Assembly: GCA_028117185.1 (NCBI GenBank)
Contig: JAOHHD010000026.1
Coordinates: 1 to 18,088, forward strand
Direction of reading: 5' to 3'
DNA: 18,088 nt
Origin: Luminiphilus sp.
GTDB lineage: Bacteria; Pseudomonadota; Gammaproteobacteria; Pseudomonadales; Halieaceae
The position numbers and the translations under genes were made by a program. This document shows, in pieces, positions 7,334-15,700 of the stretch (its first letter is position 1; every line of letters begins with the position of its first letter). The notes under the pieces are model-generated. The model was not told the origin of the DNA and did no database searches. It worked only from the letters and a program-made list of their open reading frames with translations.

Positions 7334-7752
7334 CGGCCGCGAACCAGCCTGCCCGGTCTAGCGCCAGTGTCTTGATTGAGCCTGGGGTGACGACACCAGT
7401 GATGCTAGGCGCCCCGCAGTCTTCGGCGCCCTGTGATAGCCCGATGCGTCCTGCTACAGATCTTGTGTGAGGGTCAGCCCAGTAAGCTGCAATGACTCAA
7501 CATCAATGGCGGTGAGATCTCGCGATTCGGTGGGCCGTTACCCCCTTAGGGCTTTGCGCCTAAAACGCGGTCGGTTAGCCCGGAGATAGGCGTTGCGATG
7601 CTGTGGCGGCGAAATTTATTTTTCTATCGCGATCAGCAGAGATTTTTGAGGCATTGTGGTCGCATCAATCTAGGCACATGCGGTATTGACTGGCCTCGAT
7701 ACGGCCCGTCAGTGGTACGCTATTGGCACAGTCAAAAACATAAGGAGTAGTG
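7334..7752. other. Intergenic region, slyD to the duplicated-domain secreted protein
   Basis: No gene is supported here. A GGCGCC / GGCGCC inverted repeat (7408-7413 and 7425-7430, 11-base loop) may be part of the slyD 3' end but lacks a T-tract. The AT-rich tract near 7611-7630 and the TTGACT near 7685 mark the likely promoter of the next gene, but the -35/-10 spacing is not clean. Confidence 0.4.
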
Positions 7753-8511
7753 ATGAGATTTCTATTAGCAGGCTTGATGTTACTAACGCTGGGCGCGCAG
7801 GCGCAGGAATACGAGGTGCGCTCGGAGTTCATGTATTGCAAATTCAATGAAGGCATGACCATTCAGGATGTGATTGCGCAATCAGAACGCTACGGTGACT
7901 TTTCTAAAGAGGCGGGCAGTCGCTATTTGCAGGTGGTACTCACGCCAATGCACGCTGGCGTGAATAATCCCTATGACTATGTGATGTGGGGCCAATGGCC
8001 AGATGGCCAATCGATGTACAACGAGTGGGGCAGCTATACCAACGAGTACTGGGACTACATGGCCGAGCGGGGCGAGCCGCTTGAACCCGCGGGCACCTGT
8101 AGTGGAATGATCGCCATGTTTAATGCGGCGACCGCGCACAGTCGCATACCCATGGAGGACCGCGACACCTGGCAGCCTCACCAATGGGCAGACTGCACGT
8201 TAAAAGACGGCGTGACCATGGAGCAAGTCATGGAGACTCAGGCTCGTCATGGTGAGTTAATGAAAGCCGCAGGCTATGAAGGTTGGGGCACTCATGTGTT
8301 TACGCCTTATCTCGGTTTTGAGCCCGACTGGCCTTATGACTATGTGCAGATGAATCACTGGTATACCTTTGCGCTGAGAGGGCAGACGGCCGATAGTTGG
8401 ATGGCATTCATGGAGAAGCACCCCGAGGTACAGACAGAATCCGATGCGCTCGCAAGTTGTGAAAGCAACCGCAGCTATGCCGGTCGCATGATCTTTAATA
8501 ACGCTGACTGA
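7753..8511 (+). CDS. Secreted protein with two tandem copies of an unrecognised domain
   Basis: The 252-residue product begins with a clear signal peptide (MRFLLAGLMLLTLGAQA, likely cut before or after Gln18), so it is exported to the periplasm or beyond. The mature protein is an internal duplication. Copy 1 (about 22-118) and copy 2 (about 148-240) share a Cys then [FL]-x-[ED]-G-x-T pattern (YCKFNEGMT versus DCTLKDGVT), an ERYGD/ARHGE helix, a PYDYV strand followed by Trp (NPYDYVMWGQW versus WPYDYVQMNHW), and a closing cysteine (GTCSG versus ASCES). The two Cys per copy could form disulphides. The layout recalls duplicated ferredoxin-like or dimeric alpha/beta-barrel folds, but no family or catalytic site is recognised. 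ATG 7753 is preferred over the adjacent GTG because AAGGAG (7742-7747) is then correctly spaced. A terminator follows at 8568. Confidence 0.82.
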   Translation: MRFLLAGLMLLTLGAQAQEYEVRSEFMYCKFNEGMTIQDVIAQSERYGDFSKEAGSRYLQVVLTPMHAGVNNPYDYVMWGQWPDGQSMYNEWGSYTNEYWDYMAERGEPLEPAGTCSGMIAMFNAATAHSRIPMEDRDTWQPHQWADCTLKDGVTMEQVMETQARHGELMKAAGYEGWGTHVFTPYLGFEPDWPYDYVQMNHWYTFALRGQTADSWMAFMEKHPEVQTESDALASCESNRSYAGRMIFNNAD

Positions 8512-8567
8512 AAAGCGGGGTGCGGTTGTGGGCGGGCTGCCCTAAACCGCGACGCTAACGCTGTAGA

Positions 8568-8594
8568 GGGTGACCGTTAGGGTCACCCTTTTTT
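8568..8594 (+). terminator. Rho-independent terminator
   Basis: A perfect 8-bp stem, GGGTGACC / GGTCACCC (8568-8575 and 8581-8588), with a five-base loop is followed by six T. It ends the transcript of the duplicated-domain secreted protein, whose stop is about 57 bases upstream. Confidence 0.85.
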
Positions 8595-8599
8595 GTTTG

Positions 8600-8630
8600 T
8601 GGTGGAGGCGTCGGGAGCTGAACTGGTCCG
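8600..8630 (-). repeat. Degenerate copy of the ssrA 3' end (candidate distal att site)
   Basis: On the minus strand this stretch reads as a worn tmRNA 3' end: GTTCAGCTCCCGACG followed by CCTCCACCA. It matches the true ssrA end (10719-10742) at 22 of 24 positions in the same orientation. A further CGGAC match follows after a 2-base gap. No tmRNA body is attached. It lies about 2.1 kb beyond the true end, with one complete gene in between. This is the arrangement left when an element inserts into ssrA and duplicates its 3' end. Confidence 0.5.
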
Positions 8631-8851
8631 TTAGGTGACTGTTTTAAGGCCACTAAACCTGTTCGCCTTTGGTGCTTGCCCCGAATGATGCCCTGAGCTC
8701 ATTGTGCCAAAGCTGTTGCGGACAGATCAGAGCGCTTTCGCCATAACCGACACCGTCACGGAGGGCTGATCTCATCTGGCCTCCAATGATGTGCCCCGCC
8801 GAGCGAGTGCGCGATGACGCCTTGTCAGGCTTATTTGCTGGCGTGACCCAC
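8631..8851. other. Non-coding stretch between the ssrA-like fragment and the fusion gene
   Basis: Nothing supported. The minus-strand frame crossing this area (8653-9138) is a shadow that overlaps the conserved hydroxylase domain of the real gene. No integrase or recombinase fragment was found. Confidence 0.45.
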
Positions 8852-10231
8852 TCAGGGGTGTAATCTGGACTCTGGCCGATAAAGCAGTGGAATATCCATG
8901 CGGAAGGGCTTTTTTTCCTTGAGCAGCATAGCTCGTAGTGTCCAATCGATAATGAGGTGAACGCGCGCATCTTGTGATGCGTTGATGACGGAGTGAACGT
9001 CTGCGTTATTGATCTCCCAGATTTCGCCCGCTTTGAGGGAGCGAGATACGCCACCGACAGAGAACGTGACCTTGTCATTTGTAATGATGGGGATGTGTAT
9101 GCGGTTGCAGTTGATGAGGGAATAACCTTTATCCACATGTGGCTTGATCTCTGACTGAGCCTTTAGTCTTGCCAGCAAAACGCGAATAAAGAGCCCGTGT
9201 TCACCGAACCGCGATACCAGTGCCTGAAAAATTGGGTCGATTTCTGCTGCAAATCGCTCATAGAACGCGGTTTTGATGGGAGGCGTATGCGACATGTCAT
9301 CGGCCAGCAGCTGAATGCTTTGCGTTTCCTTGTGAACATTAAACTGCGTGTGCCGATCGGATTGCGCCCAATCACTCTCGGTCAACGCCGCTACTTTTGC
9401 CCGCAGGGGGATAAGATCTGGCGCATCGCCAATTTTTAAGAAACTTGTGCGTTGCCCGCCGATCTTTTTGACTCGAGGCCCCGGCTCGATGCTGACTGAA
9501 GCCTGTGGGGTCTCGGGTGGCGAAAAGCGGTAGCCAAAGCGCTCAATGATGCCTTTATCTTTTTCTGCAATGAGGGCTCTAAGTTGCGGTTCGTAGTACT
9601 GAGCGTAGTGTCCCCGTGCGGAGCTGTTCTTTCTGGGTTGCTCGCTCATGTAGCGGTGGATTGCCTCAGCCTCAGCCTCAGCGACCCCCAGCTGCCGAAG
9701 TATCTGCCGTAAATCTTGCTCGAGAGACTCGAAACGGACGAGATGCACGTTGTCTCTGCGGTCACCAAACATCCGCTTGACCAAGAGGCTGTAATAACCC
9801 TCGGTAGCGGAGGTGAATTCATTCACGCATGCCTGGGTAAAGCCTGCGCCGCCATCGTTTTCAAAATGCTCAGATAGCAGCGATTTGTGCGAGCTTTTCA
9901 TGATGCCATTGCTGACGGAAGCCTCTGGGTATCGAACGAGATTTTCGATCGTTTCGCTGAAGCCTGCCTGCTTACCGCCCGACACAATGTTGAACAAAGG
10001 GTTTTTGACACCCCGCAAGTTGTTAAACGCGTACCACGAGACATACCAGTCCCACGGATTACGAATGACACCAATGATAGGCAGAGACTTTGCTTTCTCC
10101 GGTAACAACCTTAGCGGCAGGTGATAGCCAATCTCCTCGGCCCCTTTTATGCAGTGAAGCAGTGCATCATTGATAGACTGCCCACCGGTTTTATGGAGGT
10201 GCATCAGCGTGAATGTTGGCGTGCAGATCAT
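8852..10231 (-). CDS. Sulfotransferase fused to a 2-oxoglutarate/Fe(II) Asp/Asn-hydroxylase-type oxygenase
   Basis: This is a 459-residue two-domain protein. Residues about 8-238 form a PAPS-dependent sulfotransferase. HLHKTGGQSIND (11-22) is the 5'-phosphosulfate loop, as in the KTGG-type sulfotransferases that act on carbohydrates. RNPWDWYVSWY (57-67), with Arg57 and Ser65, is the 3'-phosphate site. A short linker (about 239-260) leads to an oxygenase domain resembling the aspartyl/asparaginyl beta-hydroxylase and cis-proline hydroxylase group. HVD (365-367) and His413 form a complete 2-His-1-Asp iron triad. Arg423 in ARVHLIIDW is the probable 2-oxoglutarate ligand. The fusion suggests sequential hydroxylation and O-sulfation of one substrate (amino acid, peptide or glycan), but the substrate is unknown. 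The protein has no signal peptide and is presumably cytoplasmic. The ribosome site is weak. It lies alone between two ssrA-like 3' ends. Confidence 0.85.
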   Translation of the reverse strand: MICTPTFTLMHLHKTGGQSINDALLHCIKGAEEIGYHLPLRLLPEKAKSLPIIGVIRNPWDWYVSWYAFNNLRGVKNPLFNIVSGGKQAGFSETIENLVRYPEASVSNGIMKSSHKSLLSEHFENDGGAGFTQACVNEFTSATEGYYSLLVKRMFGDRRDNVHLVRFESLEQDLRQILRQLGVAEAEAEAIHRYMSEQPRKNSSARGHYAQYYEPQLRALIAEKDKGIIERFGYRFSPPETPQASVSIEPGPRVKKIGGQRTSFLKIGDAPDLIPLRAKVAALTESDWAQSDRHTQFNVHKETQSIQLLADDMSHTPPIKTAFYERFAAEIDPIFQALVSRFGEHGLFIRVLLARLKAQSEIKPHVDKGYSLINCNRIHIPIITNDKVTFSVGGVSRSLKAGEIWEINNADVHSVINASQDARVHLIIDWTLRAMLLKEKKPFRMDIPLLYRPESRLHP

Positions 10232-10503
10232 GAGGTTGTTTTATACGCTCGCGCTCGCCGTGTCGAGCAGTCGTTGGCCCTTGCGTGGCTTCGTGGTGAT
10301 AGCAACAAAGCATGAGTGCCCTTGAGAGTAGGCAAACGCAATGGACCGCACTTGTGCTTCCAACCCCATCCGAGCTAATGCGCCTTACTGAGGCGCTTGG
10401 ATTTTCCTGTTGTTCAGTCCTACCGTCTGTACCGCTATCTCGCACACTATGCAGTCCAAAGTGTTCACATTCGTGTTGAGAGCGGTATCAAGAGTGCCTC
10501 CTA
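10232..10503. other. Intergenic region upstream of the fusion gene
   Basis: No gene is supported. The minus-strand 84-codon frame here overlaps the start of the fusion gene and lacks a ribosome site or a plausible composition. A TATAAA-like sequence just upstream of the fusion gene (about 10239-10245) could be part of its promoter. Confidence 0.4.
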
Positions 10504-10586
10504 AGCTTTCTGCCAGATCCCTCAAATGCAAAAGGGGCGACCCTTGCGGATTACCCCTTTTTCATTTGGTGGAGGCGGCGGGAGTT
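10504..10586. repeat. 83-bp direct repeat, copy 1 (duplicated ssrA end plus terminator)
   Basis: This 83-bp stretch is identical to 10656-10738 except at one position (10539 versus 10691), offset by 152 bp. It contains the last 20 bases of ssrA (10567-10586, minus strand) and the ssrA terminator hairpin, then diverges abruptly where the tmRNA T-arm should continue. No tmRNA body is attached, so this is a duplicated end, not a second ssrA gene. It is a candidate attachment-site scar. Confidence 0.85.
10530..10561 (-). terminator. Second copy of the ssrA terminator hairpin
   Basis: The AAAAGGGG / CCCCTTTT stem matches the terminator at 10682-10713. One base change (10539) breaks an inner pair, leaving the outer 8-bp stem intact. 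It would back up ssrA termination on the minus strand. Confidence 0.6.
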
Positions 10587-10632
10587 TGAGTCTTCGCTGT
10601 TGCTCGACAGACCTTCGCTTCGCTTCGGCCAC

Positions 10633-10651
10633 CCGCGCCATACTGGCGCGG
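10633..10651. repeat. Perfect hairpin between the two ssrA-end copies
   Basis: CCGCGCCA / TGGCGCGG, an 8-bp perfect inverted repeat with a three-base loop, sits in the 69-bp spacer between the two 83-bp repeats. No T-tract follows, so its role is unknown. Possibilities are a transcript end structure, a recombinase-related site or a small dispersed repeat. Confidence 0.5.
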
Positions 10652-10655
10652 ATTC

Positions 10656-10738
10656 AGCTTTCTGCCAGATCCCTCAAATGCAAAAGGGGCAACCCTTGCG
10701 GATTACCCCTTTTTCATTTGGTGGAGGCGGCGGGAGTT
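10656..10738. repeat. 83-bp direct repeat, copy 2 (functional ssrA end plus terminator)
   Basis: This is the original member of the 83-bp pair. It overlaps the last 20 bases of the intact tmRNA gene and its terminator. See the copy at 10504-10586. Confidence 0.85.
10682..10713 (-). terminator. ssrA rho-independent terminator
   Basis: On the minus strand an 11-bp stem (AAAAGGGGTAA / TTGCCCCTTTT, one G-T pair) with a ten-base loop begins about five bases after the encoded CCA of ssrA. The T-run forms part of the stem. Confidence 0.8.
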
Positions 10739-11109
10739 GAACCCGCGTCCGCCAGTACTCTGCCATTGGCTCTACATGCTTAGTTTCCGTTAATTGATTT
10801 AACGGACAACAGCCCAACGGTCAGGACGTTGACCGCGATTCTCGAAAAATTTAACCGTGACTCCCGAGACCTAAGCCACTGCGATCCAGTTCTATATGAC
10901 AGTCACAAGCGCGATACTGGCATCTTGCTATAGACCGCCAGGGCCGAAGCACCTGGATGGTGTTACAAAGGGCTACTTACGCAGCCATTCGTGCACCGTA
11001 GTTGTCGTCATTGGCAACTAATAGTTTGCAGCTTTGGATTTACGTGATTGGCTACCATCACGGCATGCACCGCAGGTTTCGTTACCGTCGTCGAATCCGT
11101 AACGCCCCC
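10719..11109 (-). ncRNA. ssrA: tmRNA (transfer-messenger RNA)
   Basis: This 391-nt one-piece tmRNA rescues stalled ribosomes together with SmpB. The 5' end GGGGGCG (11103-11109) pairs with CGCCTCC just before the encoded CCA (10719-10721), giving a 7-bp acceptor stem with one G-T. The 5' segment carries the conserved GGATTCGACG. The 3' segment carries the T-arm GGACGCGGGTTCAACTCC, and AAACTAAGCATGTAG is the usual pseudoknot-to-acceptor junction. The tag is read from the resume codon GCC at 11013-11015 to TAA at 10977-10979 as ANDDNYGARMAA. It is two residues longer than the common ANDENYALAA but keeps the degradation signal ending in AA. Protein frames crossing this interval are spurious. A terminator follows at 10682-10713. 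Confidence 0.97.
10977..11015 (-). other. tmRNA tag-peptide reading frame
   Basis: Codons GCC AAT GAC GAC AAC TAC GGT GCA CGA ATG GCT GCG TAA encode ANDDNYGARMAA. The start is set by alignment to the gammaproteobacterial resume codon. The C-terminal Met-Ala-Ala is the expected ClpXP/ClpAP-type signal. Confidence 0.9.
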
Positions 11110-11117
11110 AAGCGCCC

Positions 11118-11123
11118 AGTATA
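11118..11123 (-). promoter_or_regulatory. ssrA promoter, -10 element
   Basis: On the minus strand TATACT (within TTATACT) lies eight bases before the tmRNA 5' end set by acceptor-stem pairing, which is the correct distance for a sigma70 -10 box. No good -35 hexamer is visible 16-18 bases further up. Confidence 0.6.
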
Positions 11124-11330
11124 ACCCACAACGAGCGAGTTCTCTGCTGGTCATAAGTCGCACGGTAGGCCCCAACCCAGTAAAAAGGGCTAAAAGCCGC
11201 ATCAGCCCAGCCCTGTGGCCCCGGTAAAGCTGACACTTTTGGGTGACACCCTTGATTTGCATTGAGCGCCACTTTTGTCCCACCATGACATCTGGTATCG
11301 ACCACATCACCTAACATCCGAGAATCCCCC

Positions 11331-12602
11331 ATGACGAATCGTTTACGCCGCTCACCCCTCTGGGCATCCCCCTGTGCAGTCATCTGTGCATCCCTATGTG
11401 GATTGTCAGGCCTGTTAGCCCCCACGGTTTACGCAGATGAGCCTGCCCCGACACTCGAGAGTGTGATCAATACCTATCGAGCAGATGCGGTGCTCGAGAC
11501 AGACGGCAGTGTTGAGACCAGCCCGCTGTTTATGACTCAGGCAGAGCGCCGCTTGGCCTTTGCCCATTTCGATCAGTTGTACCCCACGGCAAGGGTGGCG
11601 GCGAGTGGCGCGGCTGAGCCCTTACCGGCAACGCCAACCGATCTCACCGCCATATCCTTTTCGGCCAATGATGCCTCGCACACGCTGGGTGATTGGTTGC
11701 AGAACCAGCAGTTGATGGGGCTCATGGTGGTCAAAGACGGTGCGGTAATGATGGAGTACTACGCGCCGGATCATGCCATCGATAGTCGCTGGGTGACCTT
11801 CTCGGTCACCAAGTCGGTGACGTCACTGTTGATCGGCGCAGCTATTCACGACGGCTATATCGACAGCGTCGATGACCCCATCGTGAAATATCTGCCGCGT
11901 TTGGCGGGTTCAGAGTATGGCCGCTCACGGGTGAGCGATATATTGCAGATGTCCTCAGGGATTGCCTGGAACGAGGACTACGAGGACCCTGAGTCTGACG
12001 TGGCTCGCGCCGCAGCCCTCAATGGCGTCGCACTGACCAACTACCTCGCAGCACTGCCGCGGGTGGCAGCCCCCGGCGACCGTTTTAATTACAACACCGC
12101 CGAGAGCAACTTGGTGGGCGAGGTATTGCGCTCTTCCATTGGTATGAATGCCGCTCCTTATTTGAGCCAAAAGATCTGGCAACCCATGGGCATGGAGTAC
12201 GACGCCAACTGGTTGCTGTCGTTGCCGAGCGATCGGGAAACGGGTGGCTGCTGTATCAGTGCAACCCTGCGTGACTATGCCCGGCTGGGCTTATTAGCGC
12301 TGGCCGATGGCGTGCTGCCAGATGGCACGCGCGTAGTACCCGAGGGTTGGATGGCCGCCAGCACGACACCCTCAAAAGGCTACGAGGGCTATGGTTATAA
12401 ATGGTGGCTTTATGGCGACGGCCGTTACGGCGCACGAGGTGTGTTTGGGCAGGCTATTTTTGTCGACACCGCGGCTAATCTGGTTGTGGCAGCCCACAGT
12501 AACGGACAGACGGCCTCGGAGAGCGACCATAATCGTGAGCTTGATGCCGCCTTGGAAGCTATCAGTGATTTTTTCCGCGCAACAGTCCGCTCAACAGAGT
12601 GA
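11331..12602 (+). CDS. Exported serine hydrolase, beta-lactamase / esterase EstB-NylB type
   Basis: This 423-residue member of the serine beta-lactamase/penicillin-binding fold is probably an esterase, amidase or peptidase. The N-terminus is a signal peptide with basic start (MTNRLRR), a hydrophobic core (about 11-31) and a likely cut after TVYA (33-36), so it acts in the periplasm. The SxxK motif is Ser158-Val-Thr-Lys161. A second motif, Tyr254 in FNYNT (252-256), corresponds to the YxN/YxS tyrosine. The third motif (KTG/HxG) is replaced by a region ending in GVFGQAIF, as in 6-aminohexanoate-dimer-hydrolase-like enzymes. The family label usually given is simply serine hydrolase, and clinical beta-lactam resistance should not be inferred. 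The ribosome site is weak (GAG). It diverges from ssrA and converges on mcr, with a hairpin between. Confidence 0.9.
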   Translation: MTNRLRRSPLWASPCAVICASLCGLSGLLAPTVYADEPAPTLESVINTYRADAVLETDGSVETSPLFMTQAERRLAFAHFDQLYPTARVAASGAAEPLPATPTDLTAISFSANDASHTLGDWLQNQQLMGLMVVKDGAVMMEYYAPDHAIDSRWVTFSVTKSVTSLLIGAAIHDGYIDSVDDPIVKYLPRLAGSEYGRSRVSDILQMSSGIAWNEDYEDPESDVARAAALNGVALTNYLAALPRVAAPGDRFNYNTAESNLVGEVLRSSIGMNAAPYLSQKIWQPMGMEYDANWLLSLPSDRETGGCCISATLRDYARLGLLALADGVLPDGTRVVPEGWMAASTTPSKGYEGYGYKWWLYGDGRYGARGVFGQAIFVDTAANLVVAAHSNGQTASESDHNRELDAALEAISDFFRATVRSTE

Positions 12603-12637
12603 GCGCAGAGCAAGCTGTTCAGGTCTAACGGTTTAAC

Positions 12638-12677
12638 AGAAAAGCCAGCGACCGACGGAGTCAGTTCGGCCGCTGGC
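12638..12677 (-). terminator. Terminator of the pcs-mcr operon
   Basis: On the minus strand the stem GCCAGCG / CGCTGGC (12671-12677 with 12644-12650), extended by a further four pairs after one mismatch, is followed by TTTTCTG. It lies about 37 bases past the mcr stop. It could also slow the convergent serine-hydrolase transcript. Confidence 0.65.
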
Positions 12678-12713
12678 AATCGGCAGGCGTACCCACCGAG
12701 GAGTGATCTCTCT

Positions 12714-15700
12714 TTACACTGTCACCGCGTTACCACGGAAAATCTTCGACAAGTACCGGCTCTCACTGGGTGAGGGTGCGGGCACCGCACACTGCAGGAC
12801 TGCGTGCACCAGTCGGGTCATTTCTTCCGCGAGTTCCTGATCATTAGAAGGCTCTTCGGTATGCGCCCGCCGTGTCAGCTGTACCTGGTTGACCGCAGGG
12901 ACTGTGGGCAAGCGCTCGCCTTCCACGCCCAAGGTCACCGTAAAGGCGTGCAGCGAGTTTTTCACGAACAACGCCAGCGCAAATTCTTCACGGGTTGAGG
13001 CCAGCGAGGTGTCTGGTGTCAACAGCACGATTTGGCTGTTTGGCACCAACGCTGCCACGCGCGCTACACGAAAGTGATGGGTTAGCTGATCATTAACAAG
13101 AACGCGGAACTGCTGGTCACTGAGCACGCGATCCCACGTTTTGTGCCGCTCACCCGCTAGGGCGTTGAGTGGCAGTCGTTCAAATGGACTACTGACAACA
13201 ATATCGAATCCACCTTCTTCGCGCAGGATATGATCCAGCGCCCCTTCAATATCATCTCCAATACAACGCACATCGAACGCCACGGAATCCGTGGCGTCGA
13301 TGGCGTGCAAAAGCTCACGTACGCTGTCCTCTGTACGGGTCAGTACCGTGAGCGCTGCGACATCCTGCCCCACAAAACCATTGCCGATCGCCGCTAGCTC
13401 TTTTCGCATACTGTCGCCCACCATGACCACGCGCTTACCCTGAAGCTTGTCCAGGTCGGTCTGGCTGGGCGCCAGCAGCAATTCGCCCTCAGTGACGGAA
13501 CGATCAAACTTGAGTCCGCCTGAGGGATGAAACGTCTCGCCGCTGACAATGTCGTCGGCGAGGTGAAAAACAGTCGAGAGGCCCACTTGCTCATCGGTGG
13601 GCATTTTGTGCAGGTGGAGTCGATTCAAAATACCCGACTCGATTTGCGAGGCCGATTTTTGCGTCTCGGCGAGTTCAAAGAACGGCTCGGGTGCGTCGAC
13701 AAACTGCGCCATAAACGTCGAGCGATGCTCAGCGGTGATGACTCCCCCATGAACCAGACGGTCGATGAGCTTCTGCGCAATACCCTGATGCATCAGATAC
13801 TGCGACGAATGTCCCTCGCCACCGGATTCGGTCACCGACATCAGCAGCCGCGCAAGCGCGTTAGGGAGCTCGGCACCGGCAGTGATCTCGGCGATCACAT
13901 TAGCCGACAAGGACAAAATGGTCTCTGGGGTGAGCCCGTCCTGCAGGCCACTCAGAATCGCCTTGTGAACCTGATTGAGTCGTTTGTTTTCTAACACCAG
14001 CCGGCCGCGTCGATCAAACAGGCCCGGTGCATCACCCAGCCCTCTCAGGCGAGCGCCGTCGACGGGTCCGGGTGCGAGTGCGTTAATCTGAATCTCGGGC
14101 CCAAGATGTCGAGACAAAATCTCGGCGAGCACACGTTGCCCCGCCTTAGAGACCGCATAGTCGCCGCGGTTGGGGTAGGCCACCGCCACATATTTTTCGC
14201 CACCAAAGTAGCTCGACACGTTAAGAATAGAGCCCTTGCCTTTGTCCTTCATGACCGGACCGAACTTACGGATCAACGAATAGTTGGAGATCAGATTCGC
14301 CTCCATGGTGCGGTTCCAGTCCGACAGCGACATGTCGACCACCATCTCTTCGGCACCCGAGATGCCGGCGTTGTTGATTAAGAAATCCACGCTGCCGAAC
14401 AATTCCATCGAGCGGTCATAGAGCGCTTCTAAGGCTGCCGGGTCACCCACATCGATATCCGCCATGGTGGTGACACGGGTTTCAGGGTGCGGGTAACCAA
14501 TGCCACGCAGTTCCTCGACGATTTCGTCACGCGCTTCCTCTAGTTTGGCTGCGCTCCGCGCGCTCAGTAAGACACGACAGCCGGCAATGGCCAGGTAACG
14601 CCCCAGTTGTAAGCCAATGCCCAGGCTACCGCCGGTAATGACCGCGTTTTTGCCCTTATGCAGACCGGGTAATACCCGCATGAGGGGGGTTGGCATAGAG
14701 GCTTTGCCGGTTGCCCGCTGAATGCTTTTTGGAATCCACAAATTGATGGGGTCCATTTGGCGCACCCGGTTGGTGAGCGTGGCCGCCCAGTCAGCCGCAA
14801 AAGGCAGGTTGTCTTTGTCTTCACTGTCGTAGCGCACTAATTGGTTTGGCCGTACCGCCCATTCGAGATCGCCCGCGGTTTGTAGCGTGGCGTCTTCATG
14901 GCGCCAGCCTCGGATCAGCGCCTCGATCGAGGCACGGATGACCTCATTCAGCAGATTGCCGTGTCGGTCACTGGCATTGGTAGCGTAGGTAATAGCGGGG
15001 GGCTCACACTTGCCAAACCAGCGGCTGAGATTGCTTGCCAACATACTGGCAAAGGCGACCGGGGCCACGACTTCCTCACGAACAAAGTTTTCAACATCTT
15101 CGTCGGTGGCACCGCTGAGCGAGTAGCCATAGTGACCGTTTGGTTTGCGCGGCAGCACGATGACCCCATCGAGGCGGCCAAAGTGGTCGTCGATAAATTG
15201 CATGGTGCGGTCCACCGACTCACGCCGCAGCGGGTCGAGGTGGGAGAGTTGAATTTCATCAAGGCCCTGCGCCTGAATGAGCGAGCGAGCGTAGCCCACC
15301 GACTCTAGCGAACGAAACGCCAGCAACACATGAGCACCACTCTTGAGTTGTCGCTCGGCATAGGTCAACGCCTCTTCATGGTCTGAGCCACCGAGAATCA
15401 GCACCACGTTGTCGGTGAGATCCTCAAGGCGCTTGTCCGGCCAAGAGACCAGTTGCGATCGACTCTGCGCCGGCACCTGCATGCCATTGGTCACCTCAAC
15501 GTGGTGCCCGGATACCGCTGCCGATTCTTCCGAGGCCAACCAGACGATGCCATTAGCCACATCGGTGGGCGTCGGGTAGCGGTATTCCAGTCCGTCGTCA
15601 CCCGTGCGCGTGGTGATCATGAGGTCGCGGAATTCCTGGCTGGTGCTCCCCGGGGCGATATTTTGCAGCTCGTCCATTCGGGCAAAGACCGTATCAATCC

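Noticed and set aside
8653..9138. 161-codon minus-strand frame, considered as a frameshifted C-terminus of the fusion gene
   Set aside because: It overlaps the conserved hydroxylase core of the real frame, which continues intact to its own stop. There is no need for a frameshift.
10504..10586. A second tmRNA or tRNA gene
   Set aside because: Only the last 20 bases of ssrA plus the terminator are present. There is no T-arm, D-arm or 5' acceptor strand.
10504..10738. CRISPR-like repeat array
   Set aside because: There are only two copies, and both contain ssrA and terminator sequence. No cas genes and no regular spacers.
10526..10783. Plus-strand 85-codon frame with a repeated segment
   Set aside because: The internal repeat is the duplicated ssrA end and terminator read on the wrong strand. 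There is no ribosome site and the composition is implausible.
11008..11425. Minus-strand protein frames of 100 and 135 codons
   Set aside because: They run through the tmRNA gene and its promoter. The RNA gene with acceptor pairing and tag frame explains the sequence.
11331..12602. Beta-lactamase resistance gene
   Set aside because: The SxxK and Tyr motifs place it in the broad esterase/amidase branch, and the third lactamase motif (KTG) is not present in canonical form.
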